From Emiliania huxleyi CCMP1516 (Eukaryota; Haptophyta; Isochrysidales; Noelaerhabdaceae), in assembly GCF_000372725.1 (NCBI RefSeq), contig NW_005201004.1, forward strand, positions 32,077 through 96,076: a DNA stretch of 64,000 bases. The letters run 5' to 3'. Under the pieces are notes generated by a model that saw only the letters and a list, made by a program, of their open reading frames with translations, did not search any database and was not told the origin of the DNA. The position numbers and the translations under genes are program-made. Below are positions 22,201 to 32,016 of the stretch, piece by piece; the first letter of the stretch is position 1, and every line of letters starts with the position of its first letter.

Positions 22201-23197
22201 GCGCCTGTACGAGGACGGGATGGCGCACGTGGGTTTCGGCAAGTTCTCGTCGTGGCCTCGCATCAAGGTCTTCGAGTCGAGCGAGACCGCCGTCCGGAGG
22301 TGCCCCCCCCCCCCCTTAATTCCCCCCCCCTCCCCCTCTCTCTCTCGACCCCCCTCCCTCTCCCCCCGCCGCCCCTCTATAGGTGGGTGCAGCAGCTCGA
22401 GCGCGAGGAGGCCGAGGCGCTGGGCGAGGGCGCCGCCAAGTACCGCGCGTTTGCGCAGGCCCTGACGGAGCTCAGCCGGCAGGGCATCACTTTCCACCTG
22501 ATCCCGCACTTCCTCGCAGCGGCGGGCGGCGAGGGAGGCGGCGAGGGGGGCGGCGAGGCGCGTCGGTCACGCTTGCGGCGCGGCGGCGACAGGAGGACCG
22601 AGGCGGCAGACGAGGGCGACGAGGGCGACGAGGGCGACGACGAGGAGGAGGGCGACGAGGAGGGCGGCGGCGAGGAGGGCGACAGTGAGGAGGAGATCGA
22701 GTGGTCGCATGTGCGCCAGCAGCCGCCTCGCAGCGCCAGCTGAGCCGTGTCCCTCACCGCAGAGCTCTCCCTCTCTCCCGCAGGAGCCGGACGAGCTCGA
22801 GCGCGCCGAGGCGTCGCTGCGCGAGAAGCGGCGGGCGGAGAAGCGCGCCCGCCAGCGCGGTCCGGTGAGGGGGGCGGAGCGGGAGGGCGGGGCGGAGGGC
22901 GAGGGCGAGGGCGGAGGACAGCGCCGCCGCCGAGGGCGGCGCGGCGGCGGCAGCGACGACGACGGCGGTGGCGGCGGCTCCTCTCGAGGGAGGCGCAAAG
23001 CACCGCGCATCGCCTCAGACGACGAGGACGGCGCGCCGCCCGTCGCCTCGGCCCGCTTGAGCAGGGCCCGAGCCGTCAGCCGCGGCGAGGCGGCTGCTGG
23101 GCCGCCAGCGGCAGCGGCGGCTGACGCTGGCGGCAGCACGCACGCCAGGCGGACCCAGCGGCGCATCCGCGACGACTCCGACGAGGATGACGGGTGA
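19236..23197 (+). CDS. Acidic multi-exon nuclear-type protein, unknown family
   Basis: Plus-strand exon-like segments follow each other with good splice sites. They are 19236 to about 19735 (MSSDSEWRPSGSEAG, Ser/Glu/Asp-rich, ARKRVQIQMSESEGEA), 19866-20020 (VMRLNISTMRKIAMTSGEW) and about 20213-20373 (HFANLFASWQATRL, NLFCCPICTLWRHH). Further segments lie at 20410-20600, 20700-21160, 21176-21240 and 21451-21560 (VNERLKQCALRGADGLTF). The last are about 21710-21930 (ALNRFW, LYLSLFDEVQASRER), 21998-22300 (MDRFIVP, polyGlu, RRLYEDGMAHVGFGKFSSW), 22384-22740 (WVQQLEREEAEALGEG) and 22785-23197 (acidic/basic tail ending DDSDEDDG). Alternating acidic and basic stretches suggest a chromatin or nucleolar protein. 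I do not recognise a catalytic domain. Exon limits are approximate, and several introns carry exon-edge duplications. Confidence 0.5.
19987..20070 (+). repeat. AT-rich insert flanked by direct repeats
   Basis: GGGCGAGCCTCGC-x-TCCGCCGCC occurs at about 19988-20010 and again at about 20046-20069. Between the copies lies an AT-rich TTAATTAACTATTAATTAAC-type stretch. It interrupts the reading frame with TAA, so it should belong to an intron or be an insertion. Confidence 0.7.
20621..20707 (+). repeat. Exon-edge duplication around a CCCCATATCT intron
   Basis: TCCCGTAGGCGAGGACC is present at 20621-20637 and 20691-20707, an offset of 70. Between them is a run of CTCCCCATAT / CTCCCCACAT units. Both copies contain TAG|GCGAGG, so the same site could act as donor (GC) in the first copy and acceptor (AG) in the second. 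Confidence 0.8.
21117..21475 (+). repeat. 70-bp exon-intron tandem array
   Basis: CGGACTGCCCGCCAAGGCGA begins identical 70-bp units at 21241, 21311 and 21381, and the true exon at 21451. Each unit holds an exon edge (GLPAKAM) followed by intron-like CTCCTAGACACTTCC. A further duplication just upstream, GCGGCGCAGTGCGTGATG at 21117 and 21182 (offset 65), flanks a second short intron. Confidence 0.9.
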
Positions 23198-23449
23198 CTC
23201 ACTCGCACGGGAGGGGCGATGCTGGAAATTCTTTTTTTCGCCGCTGAAAATCAGTCTCTGAGAAAAGAAAATTTCATAACACCGAAGGCTCGAAAAAGAA
23301 AACTCGCAGCAGGGCACCACCTTGGACCTGCACCTGGAGAAAGCGGGCACCACCTTGACGCTTGAGCTACTGGAGGTAGTTACAGCTGACCGACGCAAGG
23401 GGCATTTGAGTCCTGCAAGGGCAAGCGCGTCCCCACCGTGAGCATCATC
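23198..23449. promoter_or_regulatory. Upstream region of the multicopper oxidase gene with AAATTCTTTTT element
   Basis: AAATTCTTTTTTT begins at 23226, about 220 bases before the start codon. The same word recurs upstream of several other genes in this GC-rich window. The regulatory role is inferred only from position. Confidence 0.35.
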
Positions 23450-25964
23450 ATGGCACTCTACAAGGCACTGTCAGCCCTCTTGCCGACTGTGGCCCTGGCG
23501 TCGTCCTCCAAGCTGCTCGGCAACCAGCTCTCGCACTGCAAGCCACGCTCTCACCAAAAGGATATCGTGCCAGAGACCGTTCACTGCTTTCTCACCTTTG
23601 ACGTGGTCAACTTCACCGTGGCCGGGGTCGGCAACATCACGACTCGCGGATACCAGCGCAACGACACCGACCGCAGCGCAGCCACGCCGATTGGCCCAAC
23701 GATAAACGTGTATCCCGGCGACAATCTCACAATCGAGCTGTTCAACAACCTACACCAGCCGCTGCTCCGGCAGCGGGGTGTGCACAACTTCTACCATGAC
23801 CTCGAGTGGACCAACGTGCACACGCATGGGCTTCATGTCAGCGGCGAAGAGCCCGGAGACTCAGTCTTTGTTGAAGTCGGCCCGAAGTGTTCGAGAAACT
23901 ACACCTACAGCATCCCCGAGGACCACATGCCGGGGACGTACTGGTACCACCCCCACAAACACGGGTCCACTGGCGCTCACGCTGGAGGAGGAGCAGTCGG
24001 CATGCTCAAGGTTCTTGACCCAAAGGGCACGCTCCCTGCATTCCTTGAGTCGACAGACTTCGTGCCGGAGCTCGACCTGGTGATACTGGGGCTTGCCAGC
24101 GTAATGGGGCAGGGCGCAAACAAAGGCGTCGAGGACAAGATGGCTAAGTGCTGCAAGGCCTACAACAACATCAGCTACAAAACCCCGTCGCAGGTATTCA
24201 AAAGCAGGGCCTGCGATGATTTTGGGATGGCTGGGATGATCGACCCCAAGTACTTCAACGAGGACAGAGAGTGTCTGAATGCCACCCTCAAGGAACTGAA
24301 TGTCAAGGACTGCGATCGGGATCAGTTCATTGCCGAGCAATGCGACCGGTCCAAGGTTTGGAGCGCGCCCTTCGACTACACGGACGGAGACAAGGAGGGG
24401 GGGGGAAACACCTTCCTCGTCAACGGTGATTACAACCCCACGCATTACGTTGCTGCGAACGCTTGGACGCGCCTTCGCATTGTGTACGCTTCGATCGATC
24501 AGCAGCTCTACTTTTCCTTGCCAGAAGGGTGCGACATGGAGCTGATGGCCAAGGACGGCGTCTACATTCGCGACATGCCCCGAAGGACCAGTTACGCGTA
24601 CTTTGGTTCTGGCAACCGTGCTGACATCCTCGTGCGCTGCGCGGGACACACAGTCGACAAGATGCCATGCCCCGAAGACAAAAACAGGATGTGCACGCGG
24701 TACCCCATCACGGCCTGGTTTTACAACGAAGCGGGGGAAACGGACAACAGCGTCTGCGAAGCGGTCAAAATGCTAGACCCTGGCTCGAGCGCGGCGAACA
24801 TCTCTCAGACCATGTTCGATGCCGCCAAAACCGTAAATAAAAATTTCGAACCCTCGCTCGTTGCACTTGGAACCATCATGGCCGTACATGAGACTGGCGT
24901 CGAGACGTGTGATCTGCCGAACATCAGCGTGACCTACCCTTGCTACCTGGCCGACCTGAGGGACGTGACTGACAGCCAGCTCGCCGCCCAAGCGGGTTTC
25001 AGCCCCGACCGTCACATTCATTTTGCTGGGAGTGGCGGTTCGCCGTTGCCATCGATTAACGGAGACTTCTATGGCAATGGATACTTCCACAAGGGCGACG
25101 AGCCAAACATAAAACCGGACCACAACGACTCGAGGATGGCCGTGCTCCGGCACAGCAGGGCAGGAGGGGAAGATACAAACGTTTTCAGCATGCCTGTCGG
25201 CAGCCTGGTCAACTTCACCCTCCATGGCTTGCACTTCCACGCCTTCCACTGGCACGTGAACCCGTTTCAGCTGCAGACGTCGTACGACGAGTTCGGCCTC
25301 TTTGGCGAGGATGGCCTCGAGACCCACGAGCGACCACGGGCTTTTGAGAAAGGGGACAAGGATGACCGCGCCTTTGAGCCCTATTTCAAGGCTGGTGACT
25401 GGCATGACGTACTGATGGTACCTGCCAAGTGGTGTGCGCCCGTCGACAAGTACGACTGCACGGGGGATCCGGATGATCCGATGCACGGGGGGAAGAACAA
25501 CTCATTCGGCCAGTGCACTCCTCAGTACTGGGCGCAAACAAACCTTTCCTTCCCCGTCCGTACGAATCTCGACCGTTTCCCCAGCCGGCAGGTCGTCCAC
25601 TGCCACGTCCTCGAGCACGAGGATCAAGGGATGATGACCCTGCTCGACATCCAAGAGTATAGCAAATGGAAGGAGGCGAATCCAATGGGCGGACCTCAGT
25701 CGGGCGACAAAGACAACCACAACAAGCTCGCGTACGGCCGTCATCTCGACAAGATGTGCTACGGACCAATGCCCGCAAACGCGAAGGAAATGGGCATATG
25801 GTCGAGCAAGGAAGGAATGTGCTGCGCACACAAGGATGACGACATCTGCGAGGCGGGACTGAGCTGCCAGTGTGGTACGGAGGACACGACGACTTCCTTG
25901 CTCCCGCGGTCCGTTTTGAAGAGCACCTGCAAGTGTCGCCCATCGCCGCCGTTCTCGCCGCCCA

Positions 25965-26004
<40 letters not shown>

Positions 26005-26194
26005 ACCGCCCTCGCCGCCTTCGCCACCCCCATCGCCGGGGCCAGTGTCCTGGCTGCGCCTCGCGGCACTCGCCCTCGTCGTGCTGCTGGTGGCGGTCCT
26101 GATTGCGATCCTGCTGAAAGCCCTGACACGGGCGAGGCGATGCCCCCCGTCACCTGTCCCCAAGCAGAGCCTCCCCTGCGCTGAGTCCATTTAG
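23450..26194 (+). CDS. Membrane-anchored multicopper oxidase
   Basis: A single exon of 914 residues from the ATG at 23450. A hydrophobic N-terminus (ALYKALSALLPTVALASSS) is a signal peptide. All four copper-binding blocks are present: HTHGLH at about residue 124, HPHKHG at 167, HFHAFHWH at 595 and HCHVLEHEDQGMM at 717. The last includes the T1 cysteine and the bridging histidines, with Met as probable axial ligand. Three cupredoxin domains are expected, and the core is much longer than fungal laccases because of inserts with extra cysteines. A Cys-rich segment (CCAHKDDDICEAGLSCQC) and an SPPSPP linker lead to one C-terminal transmembrane helix (about 867-888) and a short basic tail. It probably faces the outside of the cell, oxidising a phenolic, iron(II) or manganese(II) substrate while reducing oxygen to water. 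Which substrate cannot be decided. Confidence 0.9.
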
Positions 26195-26573
26195 ACCGCT
26201 CCTCGAAACACCAAAGAGAGAACAGGTGTGATGTAGATGTGTGTGTGTGTTTTTAGTAGAGTGCATAACCTGTGTCCCGGGTGTGTGTGGAGAGGAGAGA
26301 GATGTGTTGTCGTCGTGTGTTTCCATTGCACAGTTTGCACATTTGGTTTCCTCCCGTAAATTCTTTTTTGAATCGTGCTGCGCGACCGCGCGGCGAAAAA
26401 TTCTTTTTGCGCACACCGGGGTCGGGCGCGCAGGCTGGCGAGTACAGACAGACCACGCCTCACCTTTTCACAGGGGGGGTCCATTTGGAAAAAAGGATCC
26501 ATCTGGAAATAGCACATGCTTTTCGCTGCACATGCTGAAGCCGCCAGGCAAAGCTTGTGCTGTGAATAGCAGG

Positions 26574-26680
26574 CCGGTGCGGCCTCCGAGTCGGCGTCTA
26601 TCTAGCGCGCGCGATAAGGTTTTTGCTTGCCTTCCCTGGGACCCCGTCTTGCATGTCTGACTGTCACTGTGCGATTTCGG
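26574..26680 (+). repeat. Dispersed repeat C, copy 1
   Basis: It runs from CCGGTGCGGCCTCCGAGTCG to TGACTGTCACTGTGCGATTT and matches 29760-29876 with small insertions and deletions. It is non-coding. It sits directly before repeat D, suggesting a composite element. Confidence 0.8.
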
Positions 26681-26705
26681 GGCCGGGGTTGTGCGTTTAT
26701 GTGAA

Positions 26706-26780
26706 CCACAGGGCTCGCACCTCAACCTCTGCCGCACAGAGCCATAGGACGTATTTTCTTCTCAATAACAAGGCTGTGAA
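26706..26780 (+). repeat. Dispersed repeat D, copy 2
   Basis: Second copy of the element at 8179-8262, including CATAGGACGTATTTTCTT and ATAACAAGGCTGTGAAT. It lies about 120 bases before the carrier coding region. Confidence 0.75.
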
Positions 26781-26898
26781 TAGTGAGTGTGAGTGCACAC
26801 ACAAACGCACACACACACACACGCTGTGAATGCTGGCGTTCGAGTAGGGATAGGCGCTCAGGGCACCTATCTTTGCTTTCGCCATCCTCGCCTCGGCT

Positions 26899-28230
26899 GT
26901 GCGCGGCGACGGAGCCCGAATCGCCGACGAGTCGACAGCCTTTCTTCGCGGAGCTCGCAGTTCCGGCTCGCTCATCGCTGACGAGGCGACAACCTTCCTT
27001 CGCGGAGCGCGCAGTTCTGGCTCGCTCATCGCCGACGAGGAGGCGCCGCTCGTGCTTCCGCCTCGGCTGGCCGGCCGCCGCCACAGCCGCCGCAATGGCG
27101 TGTGCGGGTGGCAGCAACGTGACTCACGGCGAGCCACCAAACTGCTAGTCTTCACTTGCCTCGTGGGCACAGTCTGCTGGTGGAATGTGGCCAGCCGGCC
27201 GCTGCCGCCACCGAGCGAGGCTGCTGCCTTTGGCGACGTGCTCGCGACTGCGGCGCGGAGAGCCCTCGGCGGAGGGCTGTCTGGAGCGGCCGCGGGCGTG
27301 ATCCAGGTCCTCACACTGATGTGGCTTCGCACCGGCATGCACTACCAGTACAGGCACGGCGTCTCCACGCGGCATGCGCTCCGCACGCTCTACTCTGCGG
27401 GCGGGATCCCACGGCTCTACCAGGGGCTCCCCTTCGCTCTGATGCAGTCACCGCTCGTCCGCTTCGGCGACACGGCCGCCCAGTCGGGCATGCTCTCGCT
27501 CCTCGCCTCCTCGCGCCTCACTCTGAGCGAGCGCACTGCCTGCGCGAGCGCCGTCGCCTCCTGCTGGTGGCTGGCAGCCACTCTGCTCGACTGCTCCGCG
27601 ACACGGCGCAGACAGGTCCGAGACATGCCCCGTAGGAGGCTCGCGGTCACTCCGCTCGACTGCGTCAAGACGACGCTGCAGGTGGAGGGGTCTGCCGGCT
27701 GGGCGCAGCTCCGCCAGAAGGTGCGGGCACGAGGGATCGGCGTCTTGTACGACGGTGCGATCGCCGAGATGGGCAACTGCCTCCTCGGCCAATGGAGTGC
27801 GCGTTGAACGAGAGCAGATCGTTCACTAGGCGCGCTCGCCAACATGGCCGCCTCCTTCCTCGGCGGCTTGCCCTGGTGGCTGACCTTCAACGCCCTCTCC
27901 GCCGCTTTGCCCGTGGACGAGGCCTCGCCGATCGCGGCGCAGCTCGCCCAGCGCGCCGTGATCGGCTTCCTGTCGACTGCAGTCTCGGATTGCCTCACCA
28001 ACGGGCTGCGCGTGCTCAAGACGTCGCGCCAGACGTCGCCGACCTCCCTCTCCTACTCCGCCGCCGCCGCCGCCGTCCTGGCCAAGGACGGTGTGGCCGG
28101 CTTGCTCGGGCGCGGGCTGCGGACCAGACTGCTCATCAACGGGCTGCAGAGCGCGCTCTTCGTGGTCGTGTGGAAGCTGATCGAGCAGCGGCTTGACGCC
28201 ACGTGGCTCTCGAGAGGGGGAGGCGGGTAG
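26899..28230 (+). CDS. Mitochondrial-carrier-family-like protein
   Basis: Three exons: 26899-27566, 27636-27796 and 27830-28230, with phases 2 and 1, 409 codons. The N-terminus carries two to three tandem copies of a peptide with GSLIADEATTFLRGARSS, then a hydrophobic segment KLLVFTCLVGTVCWW. Carrier features follow: GGLSGAAAGVIQV, GGIPRLYQGLPFALMQSPLVR (the G-x3-LY-x-G and matrix-helix signature), and, after the first splice, SCWRLAVTPLDCVKTTLQVEG, the P-x-D-x-x-K-T-x-x-Q motif of the second repeat. The third repeat (FLSTAVSDCLTNGLRVLKTS, then GLLGRGLRTRLLINGLQS) is diverged. It should be a membrane solute carrier, substrate unknown. There is no in-frame ATG before the first carrier repeat, so a 5' exon may be missing. 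The introns are very short, 69 and 33 bases. Confidence 0.7.
27567..27635 (+). repeat. 69-bp intron equal to one tandem-duplication unit
   Basis: CACTCTGCTCGACTGC at 27579 and CACTCCGCTCGACTGC at 27648 are offset by 69 bases, exactly the length of the intron predicted independently from the carrier motif. The intron includes GTCCGAGACATGCCCC, the motif seen in many other introns here. Confidence 0.75.
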
Positions 28231-28692
28231 AGGCGTGGGGTCTGCACTCTCAGACACGCCGGGGTGACCCTCTCTGTATATCAATGCCTATTCTTCGTTC
28301 CAGCGCCAGTCTCCGCAGGGACCGCACCTGTGTTTGTGACAGAGATGTCATAATTTCTTCTTTGTGTCGTCGCGTTTGGAGTCCCTACATACCTCAAGCA
28401 GACCCCCTGTGTGTAGCGACATGTACATGTACATGTTGTTGTTGTTGTGCATGCACACACGTGTGTCACGTCCGCACATGTGCCGCCGGTACTCTATAGC
28501 GCCGTATGCCTAGGCGGTAGAGTCTATAGAGAGCTCTAGCTGCGCGGCAACTCTCGGTCGCCGCGATCTCTCCCCCTCTCCGCATTGAGGCGTGCACCTC
28601 AGCGCAGCGACCAGCGTGCGAGCCGCGTTGAAAAGTGAAAATCGCAGTGTTTTAGAGCCTTCGGGAGCGGAACCCCCTCTGGGGTCCTCATC
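28231..28692. other. Intergenic between convergent genes
   Basis: No coding signal. A TGTACATGTACATGTTGTTG stretch lies at about 28421-28440. Confidence 0.4.
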
Positions 28693-29555
28693 TCAGCCCG
28701 CGGGTGCGGCACACGCGTGTTCTCTTCTCGGAATGTGCTTGTCGCAGTGGCCGGGCGGCGCGAGCGCTAGGACGGTGTTGGCAAAATTGGACCCTCCGTG
28801 GTAGAAGCAGCGCGAGAGGGTGAGCATCATCTGCGAGGAAAGTGCCTCGTGACACACTCTGGGCGGGCGGCGCGTCAGACTTGCGCGTGCAGGGCGAGGG
28901 GCGCGTTACCAGGTCCAGGAAGATCTCAGCAACGTCGGAGCGGTTGAAGTCGTGCTTGAAGACAGGGTTAACCATGCACTCTGCGCAGCCTTGGGCGCGC
29001 ACACGCGCTGTCACCGAGCGGGGGAGAAGGACGGACGCGTTTAGGCCGGCGCCACTGCCGAGCACAGCCGCCTTGAGAGGCGTGTTGTCCGTCGCGAGGA
29101 AGAGGGGCACCTGTGGGGTATGTCCTGAACGAGTCAGGCACAAGCACATGCTCGCGTGTGGTCCGCCGCAAATAGAGAAAATGGTGCCTTGCCCTCGCGG
29201 ACAAGGCAATCCAGGATCCTCGTCGCGTCACCCACTGTCATGCGCACGTCCTTCTTGAGCAGCACAGGGGCCTTGGCAAACTGTTTCGCGAGCGGGCAGC
29301 GGGAGCTGAGGTGCGAAGGCGTGGGCGCCGACTCCATACAGCGCAGCGCAGCGAAGCGCGAGAGCGCCACCCTCGTAGCCGGCTCCGGCGGCCGCGCGGA
29401 GGCGCGCAGCTTCTCGCCCTCGTCGGGCTCGTCCCACGGCTCCACCTCGGCTTCCGGGGGCCTGCCCGTCGTGCCACCGACCAGGTCAAAGTACTCCGCC
29501 TCCGTCTTGTCGTCCCACTCCTTCCACGTCGCCGTGATCTCGCCGTGCAAATCAC
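28693..29555 (-). CDS. Fucosyltransferase-like glycosyltransferase, C-terminal part
   Basis: Three minus-strand exons: 29555-29152, 29110-28910 and 28830-28693. Joined they read WKEWDDKTEAEYFDLVGG early on. Later comes ADHTR|VPLFLATDN, where V-x-LFLATDN resembles the sugar-nucleotide strand of fucosyltransferase folds. DVAEIFLDL|MMLTLSRCFY then GGSNFANTVLALAPPGHC resembles the 'decide-to-fetch' helix and S-x-FS-x-N-type loop of GT23/GT65-like enzymes. Cys residues (CAECMVN, GHC) suggest a Golgi or secretory protein. The first intron has a GC donor (CGA|GCATGT), the second GT. The 5' end is missing: upstream of 29556 come GGTTCACGGTTCAC repeats and a dispersed repeat. It could be a 5'-truncated gene or one with a long repeat-filled intron. 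Confidence 0.5.
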
Positions 29556-30315
29556 CTAGCGCGGACAAACAGGTACAGAGATCGATCGACACGGTCAGGC
29601 ACAGCCCTGTCAGTTCACGCGGTGAACCGTGAACCCGGTTCATGAACCCAACCGCCGGTTCGCGGTTCATTCACGGTTCGCGGTTCACGGACTCGGCACT
29701 CGGGCGGGGCGGGGCTAGTTGGTTCACGGTTCACGGTTCACGATTTTGGCGTGAGCTGACCGGTGCGGCCTCCGAGTCGGCGTCTAGCGCGAGCGCGAGA
29801 AGGTTTTTGCTCGCCTTCCCTGGGGACGGGGTGTTGGCTGTTGCATGTCTGACTGTCACTGTCTGTGCGATTTCGTGAACTGAGAGGCCTGGCCAGGCAG
29901 CGCCGGGTCCCAGAGAAGGCTGCAACCGCCTCTAACCCTGCTAATACGCCGGCCACGGCCCGTTTGGACTCGAGAGTGGCGCCGGCGCTGAGCCTCGTAG
30001 GGGCCGCCGGGGTCTCAACCTTAGGATCGTACAAAGTACAAAAACCAGAGCAGCTACGCTTCGCTCGCAGTTCGGCTACGCCGAACAAGGAGGGGAGACG
30101 TGACACAATCGACGGAAGAAACTCATGTGAGACAGAGAGTCACGCCGGACAGGAGTGAAGCGCCGAGCTGAGCCCTGGTGTCGCGGCGGATTGATAGGAG
30201 CCAGTGGGGGTGGGAGAGTCGAGTCAGATGCAACAGCACCGTCTCGGCAGCGAGGCCCATGATGGCGACGGCGGCGACGTAGGCGAGACGGCGGCGAGGG
30301 TGGCGACGGTCACGA
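29556..30315. other. Repeat-rich stretch: GGTTCACGGTTCAC units and repeat C copy
   Basis: Imperfect GGTTCACGGTTCGC / GTGAACC units fill 29613-29742, some in opposite orientation, so they can form hairpins. Repeat C copy 2 follows. From 29880 to 30315 no coding signal is seen. Confidence 0.6.
29760..29876 (+). repeat. Dispersed repeat C, copy 2
   Basis: It matches 26574-26680 from CCGGTGCGGCCTCCGAGTCG through GACTGTCACTG to TGCGATTTCG, with an extra GCTG and TCTG inserted. It lies immediately after the GGTTCAC repeat block. Confidence 0.8.
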
Positions 30316-30450
30316 TGAAGGAGGCTTGACGAAATGGATGACGCCGTCGCGCAACATGACATCATCGATGTCGTCGTCCTCGAACTGGTTAGGCTCCTTC
30401 ACCAGGAAGCGCATTGCCGTCGCCAGCTTCTTTGCGGCGCTGCGCGGGTG
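30316..30450 (-). CDS. Orphan C-terminal exon
   Basis: On the minus strand, after a good acceptor (ACCCGCGCAG|CGC), comes a 45-codon frame with coding bias. It reads AAKKLATAMRFLVKEPNQFE, then DDDIDDVMLRDGVIHFVKPP, and ends at TGA (30316-30318). No upstream exon could be joined within the next 300 bases, where the TIR element lies. It is probably the last exon of a gene interrupted or rearranged here. Function unknown. Confidence 0.45.
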
Positions 30451-30602
30451 CGTGCGCCCATCCGCCTCTGTATCGTCTCGGTTGTTACACGTTTTTGGAT
30501 GCTATTTGGGGTTACCTCACGACCCGCACGAGGTAGGCGGCGCGCAGCGCCGCTCTCGCAGGCTGTTTTTGACTGATTCTCGATTTTGTTTTTGTTTTCA
30601 CT

Positions 30603-31373
30603 CTAGCGGATAGCCCCATGTGTCCTTTTAAAAAGATTTTTGTCCTATCTAAAAGGACAGGTTCTTGAAGGGCGCCACGCGCCCCCGCTCGCCGGCCCAG
30701 GCGTACCTCCCGCACTCCACTTGCCCTTCGCAACTTCCCCGTGCCCGGTGGTGCCGGGGGACGGCAGTCGCGGCCTTGTTTTGGACGTTACGTGCCGCCG
30801 CGTTTCGATCACCGATCACCGTCTGAGAGAGAAGTCCTGAGAGAACTCTCCAAAGCCGGTGATCGGTGACCAGGTGACCGGCCGGTGATCATGCAGCTAG
30901 TGGGTGGTGCCCCGACCGACGTGAGCGTCATCAACGCCCGCAAGTACCACCTTACGAGAGCCGCTGCAGCGACTGGGACGCAAGCTCACACCGGGCGAGC
31001 TCATAGTGAAGAAGATGGTCAAGGGAGTGCTTGGGCGCGTGACCAAAGGCGCCAGAGGTGCCAAGCGGCCTGCTGCGCCCCCCTCCCAGGCTGCAGCCCC
31101 CCCCCCACGCAAGCGGCGGGTGATTGTGGACAGTGATGAGGACTAGCGGTCGTAAAGGACAAACGGTTGCGGGGGTACGTCTTGGGTCGGTTTTGAATGT
31201 GCTTGCTCGTGCTGGGTGGTAACCCCGCGGCCTGGAGGGTGTCAGGTGGACATGGTAGCATACCTCAATGCCCAGGAGAGGCTTGCAGAGAGCTCAATGG
31301 GAGCGACAACGCGAGATCAAGTTGTCCTTTTGTAAAGGACAAGTCCTTTAAAAGTCATCGGCCTATCCGCTAG
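30603..31373. mobile_element. 771-bp element with imperfect terminal inverted repeats
   Basis: CTAGCGGATAG at 30603-30613 is the exact reverse complement of 31363-31373. The similarity continues inward for about 50 bases with gaps (CTTTTA, TTGTCCT and AAAAGGACA blocks in matching order). No clear target-site duplication flanks it. It encloses a coding-like fragment at about 30920-31146. It is a putative DNA transposon derivative, distinct from the 17.2-kb MITE. Confidence 0.6.
30920..31146 (+). pseudogene. Basic nuclear-protein C-terminus carried inside the TIR element
   Basis: A frame with clear codon bias reads LQRLGRKLTPGELIVKKMVK, then GVLGRVTKGARGAKRP, a proline stretch and KRRVIVDSDED before TAG. 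Upstream the matching residues (VSVINARKYHL) are in the next frame, so a one-base frameshift at about 30950 is likely. There is no start codon. The KRR plus acidic end suggests a nuclear protein. It looks like a captured gene piece. Confidence 0.4.
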
Positions 31374-32016
31374 GGGTCCCGAGACCCAGCTCTCAGTACT
31401 CAGTCTCAGAGGCGGCGGGCGGGCGCCCACTTCACATAAACGCACAACCCCGGGCCCCACTCTTCACCCAGGAGTGCAGAGATCAAAAACGCTCGGCCCT
31501 ATGAGCGGTTGAGCTTGAGATATGGCGCCACAGTGACGGCCCTCGCTGCGTCTGGAGAGGTGAGAGCCACTCTGAGAGGAGGCAACGTGCGGTGACCGGT
31601 GTGCGGTCTGCGGAGCGCTGTCACGACGTGTCACTGGGTCAGCTGAGCGGCCCTGTCGTCACAGCGCGCCTGTCCCGCTCTCGGTCCCCGACCCCGTCGG
31701 TCCCGCGAGATGGGGAGACTACCTTCACACACGCGGTTTGGTTCTGAACATGTAGCCGCCTCCCAAAGCCGAAGCGCGGCGTCGTCCGTAGCTTGCGTCC
31801 GTTGCTGCACCTCACACGCTGACGTCGGTGACGTGTGAGATGCGACTCCAACATACACATACTGCTCACACGTCAACGAAGCCGCACATAGACACAGAAT
31901 CGCATCGAGCGAGAGCCAACAAGAGAGCCGGCACACACAATAGACAGGCAGTGCGACACAGCCCGCCAGCACTCCCAGCTCCCACCGTTCGGCCCGCTAA
32001 TTGGAATCTAATTGGC
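31374..32016. other. Intergenic, no gene seen
   Basis: No coding signal. About 31429-31450 (TTCACATAAACGCACAACC) is an inverted match to about 26686-26706, and a similar TTCACGTAAACGCACG lies at 7546-7561. Confidence 0.4.

Larger units (their letters stand above)
26195..26898. other. Intergenic with dispersed repeats and two AAATTCTTTTT words
   Basis: This contains AAATTCTTTTTTG at 26358 and AAATTCTTTTTGC at 26398, repeat C (26574-26680), repeat D (26706-26780), and an inverted match between about 26686-26706 and 31429-31450 (TTGTGCGTTTATGTGAA). No gene seen. Confidence 0.6.

Noticed and set aside
26686..31450. A 4.8-kb transposon bounded by inverted TTGTGCGTTTATGTGAA
   Set aside because: The inverted match is short, has a third partial copy at 7546, and encloses ordinary genes; independent copies of a small repeat are more likely.
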